Shown piece by piece: positions 58,472 through 64,000 of a stretch of DNA of 64,000 nucleotides (within the stretch, counting starts at the first letter, position 1; every line of letters starts with the position of its first letter). Origin of the DNA: Pelagihabitans sp963710535. Its GTDB lineage: Bacteria > Bacteroidota > Bacteroidia > Flavobacteriales > Flavobacteriaceae. The stretch covers positions 248,001-312,000 of the forward strand of contig CAVQAW010000003.1 in NCBI GenBank assembly GCA_963710535.1, written 5' to 3'. A model generated the notes under the pieces. That model searched no databases. It had not been told where the DNA came from and worked only from the letters and a program-made list of their open reading frames with translations. The translations under genes were made by a program, and so were the position numbers.

Positions 58472-60415
58472 ATGGCCGATACCTCAACAAAACCCAGACT
58501 GATGGACTACCCAATGGACGAAGAATCAAAAAAATTCGAGAAAATCAACACGATCATCCATGAGAGCTCACAAGATGCCTCTTTCTTTGTAGCCAATGAA
58601 ATTGCCGAATTGATACGGCAGCGCCAAAAAGAGGGAAAAAATATGGTTTTAGGGCTTGCAACGGGCTCTACCCCTACCAAGGTCTATGAATTCCTGGTTA
58701 AATTTCACCTTGAAGAAGGCCTTAGTTTTAAGAACGTGATCAGCTTCAACTTGGATGAATACTATCCCATATTGCCAGATTCCATACATAGTTATGTTCG
58801 CTTCATGAACGAACATCTTTTCAACCATATCGATATCAAAAAAGAGAATATCAATATTCCCGACGGGAATTTGGACAAAGAAGATGTTAGGGATTTTTGT
58901 GCCCAATATGAAAAGAAAATCGAGGATGCAGGGGGCATCGACATCCAAATCTTGGGTATCGGCAGAACGGGGCATATCGGTTTTAACGAGCCGGGATCTT
59001 CCCTGAAAAGCAAGACCCGGATGGTGCGGCTCGACCGCGTCACCCGATTGGATGCTGCCAGTGACTTCTTCGGGTTGGAAAATGTTCCCTCCAAAGCGCT
59101 GACCATGGGCGTTGGTTCGATCATGGCAGCAAAACGGATCATATTGATGGCGTGGGGCGAAGGAAAAGCGGGCATTATCAAACAGGCCGTCGAGGGCAAA
59201 ATCAGGGAATCGGTACCCGCTACCTTCCTACAGCAGCATCCAAATTGTGATTTTATCATCGACCATGCCGCTGCTTCCGCCCTGACCCGTATCTGTACCC
59301 CTTGGTTGGTCAGTGAATGTGTCTGGACGGATGCATTGATCAAAAAGGCTGCCATTTGGCTCTCCGAAAAAGTGGATAAGGCCATTTTGAAACTCACCAA
59401 TGAACATTATAACGAACACGGCATGGGTAGTTTGGTCGCCGAAATCGGTTCTGCCGAGCATATCAACCTAAAAGTATTCAATCATCTGCAACGCACCATC
59501 ACCGGCTGGCCAGGAGGCAAGCCCAATGCCGATGACACCAACCGGCCCGAACGCAATTCGCCCTATCCGAAAAAGTCGTTGATCTTTAGTCCGCACCCCG
59601 ATGATGACGTCATTTCGATGGGCGGGACCTTATTGCGACTGGTCGACCACGGACATGAAGTACACGTTGCCTATCAAACTTCGGGAAATATCGCCGTATT
59701 CGATGATGAGGTAATCCGGTTCATGGATTTTGCCACCGACATCCAGAAAGAAAACAAGACCTTGAGGGAAGAATTTAAAAAAGTCCGGGAATTCTTGAGC
59801 AACAAGTCCCCCGGCGAGGTCGATAGTCCTGAAATACAACGTTTTAAAGGCTTGATCCGAAAAGGTGAAGCCCTGGCCGCCTGTAGATACTGTGGCGTCG
59901 ATGAAAAAAATGCCCATTTTCAGAATCTCCCTTTCTATGAGACCGGAACAGTCAAGAAAAAACCACATTCCAAAGCCGACGTTCAACTGACCTACGATCT
60001 ATTGAACCGGGTTAAACCCCATCAAATCTTCGCAGCAGGGGACCTTTCCGATCCGCATGGCACGCACCGCGTTTGCCTCCAGATCATTTATGAAGCCCTA
60101 GACCGATTGGTGAAAGAAGGCGCAAAATGGATCGATGACTGCTACCTATGGCTGTATCGCGGTGCTTGGCAGGAATGGGATATTGCAGATATGGAAATGG
60201 CCGTGCCAATTGGCCCCAAGGATATGCAAAGAAAGAAAAACGCCATTTTCAAACATCAGTCACAAAAAGATGCGGCCATGTTCCCAGGAAACGACGATAG
60301 GGAATTTTGGCAAAGGGCCGAACAGCGCAATATGGAAACCGCCCGAAAGTACAATTCTCTTGGAATGGCCGAATATGAGGCTATGGAAGGCTTCGTGAGG
60401 TACAAGTTCAAATAA
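58472..60415 (+). CDS. nagB: Glucosamine-6-phosphate deaminase (NagB) fused to a PIG-L/LmbE deacetylase domain
   Basis: Start at ATG 58472 (MADTSTKPRL), giving 647 residues, more than twice the ~266 of E. coli NagB. Residues ~25-330 are a NagB domain: LGLATGSTPTKVYEFL, SFNLDEYYPI (Asp95, equivalent to E. coli Asp72) and GIGRTGHIGFNEPG (His168 and Glu173, equivalent to His143 and Glu148). The Asp141 position is Thr166. From ~365, LIFSPHPDDDVISMGGTLLR is the zinc site of PIG-L/LmbE de-N-acetylases, with DLSDPHGTHRVC supplying a later His. NagB turns GlcN-6-P into fructose-6-P and ammonia; the second domain may deacetylate GlcNAc-6-P, so one protein could do the NagA and NagB steps. That dual role is inference. 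A terminator follows directly. Confidence 0.9.
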   Translation: MADTSTKPRLMDYPMDEESKKFEKINTIIHESSQDASFFVANEIAELIRQRQKEGKNMVLGLATGSTPTKVYEFLVKFHLEEGLSFKNVISFNLDEYYPILPDSIHSYVRFMNEHLFNHIDIKKENINIPDGNLDKEDVRDFCAQYEKKIEDAGGIDIQILGIGRTGHIGFNEPGSSLKSKTRMVRLDRVTRLDAASDFFGLENVPSKALTMGVGSIMAAKRIILMAWGEGKAGIIKQAVEGKIRESVPATFLQQHPNCDFIIDHAAASALTRICTPWLVSECVWTDALIKKAAIWLSEKVDKAILKLTNEHYNEHGMGSLVAEIGSAEHINLKVFNHLQRTITGWPGGKPNADDTNRPERNSPYPKKSLIFSPHPDDDVISMGGTLLRLVDHGHEVHVAYQTSGNIAVFDDEVIRFMDFATDIQKENKTLREEFKKVREFLSNKSPGEVDSPEIQRFKGLIRKGEALAACRYCGVDEKNAHFQNLPFYETGTVKKKPHSKADVQLTYDLLNRVKPHQIFAAGDLSDPHGTHRVCLQIIYEALDRLVKEGAKWIDDCYLWLYRGAWQEWDIADMEMAVPIGPKDMQRKKNAIFKHQSQKDAAMFPGNDDREFWQRAEQRNMETARKYNSLGMAEYEAMEGFVRYKFK

Positions 60416-60425
60416 TAAGTGCACC

Positions 60426-60478
60426 ATGGCCATGGGCAATCCAAAGTGAATCGTGGGTGCCCATGGCCATTTTTTTTT
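60426..60478 (+). terminator. Strong hairpin terminator after nagB
   Basis: ATGGCCATGGGCA (60426-60438) pairs perfectly with TGCCCATGGCCAT (60458-60470): 13-bp stem, 19-base loop, then nine T residues (60470-60478). It lies between the nagB stop and the ATG of the next gene, so downstream genes depend on read-through or another promoter. Confidence 0.85.
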
Positions 60479-60487
60479 CAACCAACC

Positions 60488-62005
60488 ATGACGCTCCATC
60501 GCTTTTGCCTTTTATTGCTTTTGCTAGCCACCTCTTGTTCCGTCTTCAAACCTATACCGCAGCCCAAAACAGAATTTAGGGGCGTATGGATCGCTACGGT
60601 GGCGAACATCGATTGGCCCAAAAATGGCCAGGATGCCGTTCAAAAGCAAAAAAAAGATTATCTCGCCATATTGGATTTTTACGAAGCCTTGAACTTCAAC
60701 GCCGTCGTGGTGCAGGTGCGCACCGCAGGCGATGCGTTTTATGCTTCGCCCTATGCGCCATGGTCGCGTTTTTTGACCGGAGAAGAAGGTCGCGCCCCAG
60801 ATACCCGGGTAGATATGTTGGAATGGATGATCGCGGAAACCCATCTACGGGGTATGGAATTCCATGCATGGTTTAATCCTTATCGTGCCACTTTCGACCT
60901 AAAGACCGAACGTCTGAGTCCGGCACATGATTTTAACCTACATCCGGAATGGATGCTAAAATATGGCCCCAAGTATTACTATGATCCCGGCCTGCCCGAA
61001 GTTCAAGACCGATTGGTTTCCATCATCGGAGAGGTCGTTTCCAAATACGATGTTGATGCCATCCATTTCGATGATTACTTCTATCCCTACAAAATACAGG
61101 ATGCGGTCTTCGAAGACCAGCATTCCTTCCGGTTCCACAATCAGATCAACGCATCACTGGAGGACTGGAGAAGGGCCAATATTGATAGTCTGGTCAAAAA
61201 AGTACATCAGACCGTCAAAAGCAACAAACCTTGGGTACAATTTGGTATCAGTCCGTTCGGCGTATGGAAAAACAAGGCCACAGATCCAAGGGGTTCGGAT
61301 ACACAGGCGGGCCAAACCACTTATGAAGACCTTTATGCAGATCCCCTGTTATGGTCTGAAATGGGTTGGTTGGATTACCTAGTACCCCAGATTTATTGGA
61401 GCATGGACTTACAAGTGGCCTCGCACAGAAAAATTATGGATTGGTGGGCCGGCCATTTAAATGAAACCAATCTCTATATTGGCAACGGGGTGTATAAAAT
61501 CAGGAACAATGCCGATAGTGTCTGGTATGACAAAAAGGAACTGCCCAGACAGCTCACCCTCGCCCGAAAAACCCCGGAGGTTGGCGGCAACGTGTTTTTC
61601 AGTGCCAAAATCCTGATGCAGGACCATAGTGACATCGTCGCCCATCTTAAGAAAAAATACTACCATCTACCCGCGCTGCCGCCCGTTTCCTCTCTGCTGC
61701 CATATCAAGAAAAAGTCAGTCCGACCATTGTACCCTCAGCCACAGACCCACTTGCCTTCAAAGTGCCCGAAGGCTATCGGTACACTATGATATATGATTC
61801 CGGGAGAAAGCTAAAAAAGGACTACCCGATGAAAAAAATGAAAAAGAAAATTTCAATTTTGAATACAGGCGAGTTGGTACTCCCCAGGTCCTATTTTTCA
61901 AAAAAAAAGCAGGTTGCGGTTTCATTTATCGATTTTTATGGTCGTGAAACCAAACCGATATTAGTACATTTAAACCAAACCAACCAATATGATCCAAAAG
62001 AATAA
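60488..62005 (+). CDS. GHL10-family (PF02638) glycoside hydrolase-like lipoprotein
   Basis: Start at ATG 60488, after the terminator, giving MTLHRFCLLLLLLATSC with an acylated Cys17 and 505 residues; the longer frame would begin inside the hairpin. The catalytic-type barrel has TEFRGVWIATVANIDWPKNG, NAVVVQVRTAGDAFY, FHAWFNPYRA, VDAIHFDDYFYPY (the Asp pair expected at the active site), GISPFGVWKN and DYLVPQIYWSMD. This is the YngK/GHL10 pattern; a related protein is reported to act on peptidoglycan (DigH in E. coli, on denuded glycan strands). A C-terminal beta-rich region starts near 410. Position before an AmpG-like permease and NagZ-type GH3 supports murein glycan cleavage in the periplasm. 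It overlaps the permease gene by 17 nt. Confidence 0.88.
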   Translation: MTLHRFCLLLLLLATSCSVFKPIPQPKTEFRGVWIATVANIDWPKNGQDAVQKQKKDYLAILDFYEALNFNAVVVQVRTAGDAFYASPYAPWSRFLTGEEGRAPDTRVDMLEWMIAETHLRGMEFHAWFNPYRATFDLKTERLSPAHDFNLHPEWMLKYGPKYYYDPGLPEVQDRLVSIIGEVVSKYDVDAIHFDDYFYPYKIQDAVFEDQHSFRFHNQINASLEDWRRANIDSLVKKVHQTVKSNKPWVQFGISPFGVWKNKATDPRGSDTQAGQTTYEDLYADPLLWSEMGWLDYLVPQIYWSMDLQVASHRKIMDWWAGHLNETNLYIGNGVYKIRNNADSVWYDKKELPRQLTLARKTPEVGGNVFFSAKILMQDHSDIVAHLKKKYYHLPALPPVSSLLPYQEKVSPTIVPSATDPLAFKVPEGYRYTMIYDSGRKLKKDYPMKKMKKKISILNTGELVLPRSYFSKKKQVAVSFIDFYGRETKPILVHLNQTNQYDPKE

Positions 62006-63269
62006 ATGGGCATGGGCCTGGGTACCCATTCTCTATTTTACCCAAGGCTTGCCTTATGTCATGGTAGTCACCGTTTCGGTGATCATGTACAAAAAATTGG
62101 GCATCAGCAATGCTGATATCGGTCTTTATACCAGTTGGTTGTATCTCCCTTGGGTCATCAAGCCTTTATGGAGCCCCTTCGTAGATCTCAAGAGCACAAA
62201 ACGCAACTGGTTCCTCTTTACACAATTGTTGGTTTCAGTGGCTCTGTTAGGGGTGGGACTAACGATACCCACCAATATATTTTTCATAACTTCCTTGGCC
62301 TGTTTTTGGATGGCCGCCTTTGCCTCCGCCACCAATGATATTGCATCGGATGGCTATTACATGATTGGCCTCACCGAGGAAAAACAATCCTTTTTCGTCG
62401 GTTTGCGAAGTACCTTTTACAAATTGTCGACCGTTACCGGACAGGGGCTTCTGGTGATCTTGGCCGGTTTCCTGGAAAATAGATATGGTGATAATACCAA
62501 AGCATGGTCGCTCACTATGATTTGTGCAGCCTTTCTGATGCTTTTATTGACCATATCCAACTTTTTTGTCACTCCGAAGTTTGAGACTTCAGATGCCATT
62601 GCACTTGACAAACCGGCCAGTTTTATGGAAGTTTTCATCTCGTTCTTTAAAAAACCGGGCATGGCGGCCGCCTTGACGTTTATCTTGCTTTTCCGCCTCG
62701 GTGAATCACAGTTGGTAAAAATGGCAGCTCCCTTCCTTTTGGATCCCACATCGGTGGGGGGCTTGGGGTATTCCACTTCAGAAGTGGGTACCATTTATGG
62801 CACGATTGGGGTCATTATGCTTACTGTTGGGGGCATCCTTGGAGGAATCCTCATTTCCCGTGACGGATTAAAAAAATGGATGCTGCCCATGTTGCTCTCC
62901 CTCAATGTGCCCAATGCATTGTATGCCCTGCTCGCCATCACCAAAACCACCCATATTGCTGCCGTCGTGAGCACGGTGGTGCTTGAACAGTTCGGCTATG
63001 GCTTTGGTATCGCTGGTTTTATGGTGTATCTGATCTATATCGCCGATGGCAAGTCAAAAACTTCCCATTACGCGATAGCCACCGGATTTATGGCCCTTGG
63101 CATGATGCTCCCAGGATTGATCAGCGGTTATATGCAGGAGTGGCTTGGGTACGGCGGTTTTTTTGTATGGGTGGTCATAGCGGCGTTTCCTGCAATCATC
63201 ATGTTAAAATATATCTACTATCCCCCAGATTTTGGTAAAGCAAGTACAAGAAATGCGGAAAATTCCTAG
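61989..63269 (+). CDS. AmpG-like MFS muropeptide permease
   Basis: A 426-residue major-facilitator protein with about 12 helices and no signal peptide. The start AWVPILYFTQGLPYVMVVTV, then SWLYLPWVIKPLWSPFVDL (TM2 and the following loop) and ASATNDIASDGYYMIGL, is close to the AmpG permease family, which imports GlcNAc-anhydroMurNAc peptides from periplasm to cytoplasm. A gene start overlap of 17 nt with the GHL10 gene and an end overlap of 17 nt with the GH3 gene indicate translational coupling. The context (murQ, nagB, GHL10, NagZ-type GH3) backs a murein-fragment substrate; uptake of another N-acetylated oligosaccharide remains possible. Confidence 0.87.
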   Translation: MIQKNKWAWAWVPILYFTQGLPYVMVVTVSVIMYKKLGISNADIGLYTSWLYLPWVIKPLWSPFVDLKSTKRNWFLFTQLLVSVALLGVGLTIPTNIFFITSLACFWMAAFASATNDIASDGYYMIGLTEEKQSFFVGLRSTFYKLSTVTGQGLLVILAGFLENRYGDNTKAWSLTMICAAFLMLLLTISNFFVTPKFETSDAIALDKPASFMEVFISFFKKPGMAAALTFILLFRLGESQLVKMAAPFLLDPTSVGGLGYSTSEVGTIYGTIGVIMLTVGGILGGILISRDGLKKWMLPMLLSLNVPNALYALLAITKTTHIAAVVSTVVLEQFGYGFGIAGFMVYLIYIADGKSKTSHYAIATGFMALGMMLPGLISGYMQEWLGYGGFFVWVVIAAFPAIIMLKYIYYPPDFGKASTRNAENS

Positions 63270-64000
63270 TTATCGGCAAGCCAAAGGCTTGCTAACCGCC
63301 ACCGAAAAGGTAGGACAATTGTTCATGCCCGCCGCCTTCATCAATGATTCGGAGGCTGAAATTGCAGCATTGGAACAGTTGATTGGCAGGCACCATGTAG
63401 GTGGGCTTTGTTTTTTCCATAGTCGCGCAAGTGCCGCCACCAACTATGAAGGGAAAAAAAAGGTCGTGTACAACGAAAGAAGCTTTGAAACCCTTAGGGT
63501 ATTGATACAACGTTATCAGAAAGCGGCAACATATCCGCTGCTCATCGCCATCGATGCCGAATGGGGCTTGGCCATGCGCGTGGAAAAAACCCCGCAATAC
63601 CCTTATGCAATCACCTTAGGGGCCATGCAAGATGGTGATGATCTCATCTTTGAAATGGGTCGAAATATAGCCAAAGACTGTTTGGCCGCCGGTATCCATT
63701 GGAACTTGGCCCCCGTGGTAGATATCAATGTCAACCCCAACAACCCTGTGATCGGATACCGGTCGTTCGGGGAAGACAAGATCAAGGTGACCCGAAAGGC
63801 TTCGGCCTATATCAAAGGGATGGAAGCTGAAGGCCTTTTGACCAGTATAAAACACTTTCCGGGCCATGGTGATACCGAGACGGATTCACATCTGGGACTT
63901 CCATTGATCGAAAAGCCCAAGGAGGTCCTTCAAGAAAACGAACTCTATCCCTTTCAAGAATTGGTAAACCAGGGCGTGGATTCAGTGATGGTAGGCCATC
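63253..64000 (+). CDS. GH3 beta-N-acetylhexosaminidase (NagZ-type), 3' end outside window
   Basis: The frame opens at ATG 63253, 17 nt inside the permease gene, and stays open to the last base, so ~249 N-terminal residues are seen. It begins MRKIPSYRQAKGLLTATEKV with no signal peptide, indicating a cytoplasmic enzyme. Motifs match NagZ: VGQLFMPAAFI, GGLCFF, LLIAIDAEWGLAMR, NLAPVVDINVNPNNPVIG, and SIKHFPGHGDTETDSHLGLP with the acid/base His. It would remove GlcNAc from imported GlcNAc-(anhydro)MurNAc fragments. A second GH3 of the same type, exported and fused to a beta-lactamase-like domain, is encoded at 7867-10779; the two share IDAEWGLAMR-type and KHFPGHGDT motifs. The nucleophile Asp lies beyond the window. 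Confidence 0.9.
   Translation, partial: MRKIPSYRQAKGLLTATEKVGQLFMPAAFINDSEAEIAALEQLIGRHHVGGLCFFHSRASAATNYEGKKKVVYNERSFETLRVLIQRYQKAATYPLLIAIDAEWGLAMRVEKTPQYPYAITLGAMQDGDDLIFEMGRNIAKDCLAAGIHWNLAPVVDINVNPNNPVIGYRSFGEDKIKVTRKASAYIKGMEAEGLLTSIKHFPGHGDTETDSHLGLPLIEKPKEVLQENELYPFQELVNQGVDSVMVGH

Noticed and set aside
60419..60487. Upstream extension of the GHL10 gene
   Set aside because: It would place the start inside the nagB terminator hairpin and put 23 odd residues before a good lipoprotein signal.
1..64000. CRISPR array, restriction or other defence island, prophage, transposase, tRNA or rRNA genes
   Set aside because: Looked for direct-repeat arrays, cloverleaf-like sequence and typical proteins in all gaps; none recognised. 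tRNA absence is by eye only.

Overview
The window comes from a Bacteroidota chromosome, most likely a marine member of the Flavobacteriaceae. The evidence is a SusC/SusD pair, a type IX secretion (T9SS) type B sorting domain, a bacillithiol-pathway BshA, a Bacteroidota-style LptD, a GH3/beta-lactamase fusion and several upstream boxes matching the Bacteroidota consensus TAnnTTTG. Coding density is high. No rRNA, tRNA, CRISPR array, insertion sequence or prophage gene was recognised.

Layout. 1-4131 is the end of a surface-polysaccharide locus (GT4 fragment, polysaccharide deacetylase, DegT-type aminotransferase, PglC-like sugar transferase); its first 2.3 kb is visibly AT-richer than the rest. 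4132-15924 is mostly minus-strand envelope and housekeeping genes: OmpA-like protein, PrcB-like lipoprotein, bshA, GH3/beta-lactamase fusion, a conserved 160-aa protein, a two-gene Fe-S module, an MCE/MlaD protein and a murein amidase. lptD and ridA follow on the plus strand. 19380-27064 (minus) has a BadF-type sugar kinase, gapA, pfkA and tamB. tsaD starts a plus-strand run with methyltransferases, a TfoX-like protein, rsmE, a DUF4159 protein and an AI-2E-family permease.

33666-46236 is a polysaccharide-utilisation-like locus: SusC, SusD and a 1195-aa FG-GAP/VCBS lipoprotein on the plus strand, converging on a sulfatase, a lipoprotein esterase and a GH144-like glucanase on the minus strand. 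46449-54983 encodes one giant T9SS-exported adhesin of SprB-like repeats. A PQQ-type sugar dehydrogenase and a small cytochrome c follow.

56704-64000 is an amino-sugar/peptidoglycan-recycling island: murQ and a DeoR-family regulator on the minus strand, and on the plus strand a NagB-PIG-L fusion, a GHL10 lipoprotein, an AmpG-like permease and a GH3 N-acetylhexosaminidase cut by the window end. The last three overlap by 17 nt each. The regulator/nagB intergenic region holds four phased TGCA blocks that look like an operator. Together with the murein amidase, the exported GH3/beta-lactamase and the BadF kinase, these genes outline a route from murein fragments outside the inner membrane to cytoplasmic sugar phosphates and then to glycolysis (pfkA, gapA).

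Several starts were moved from the longest reading frame. In three cases (lptD, tsaD, nagB) a TAnnTTTG box lies on or just after the upstream start. mlaD, lptD, tamB and one methyltransferase appear to use TTG. All functions are read from sequence motifs by eye; no database search was run.
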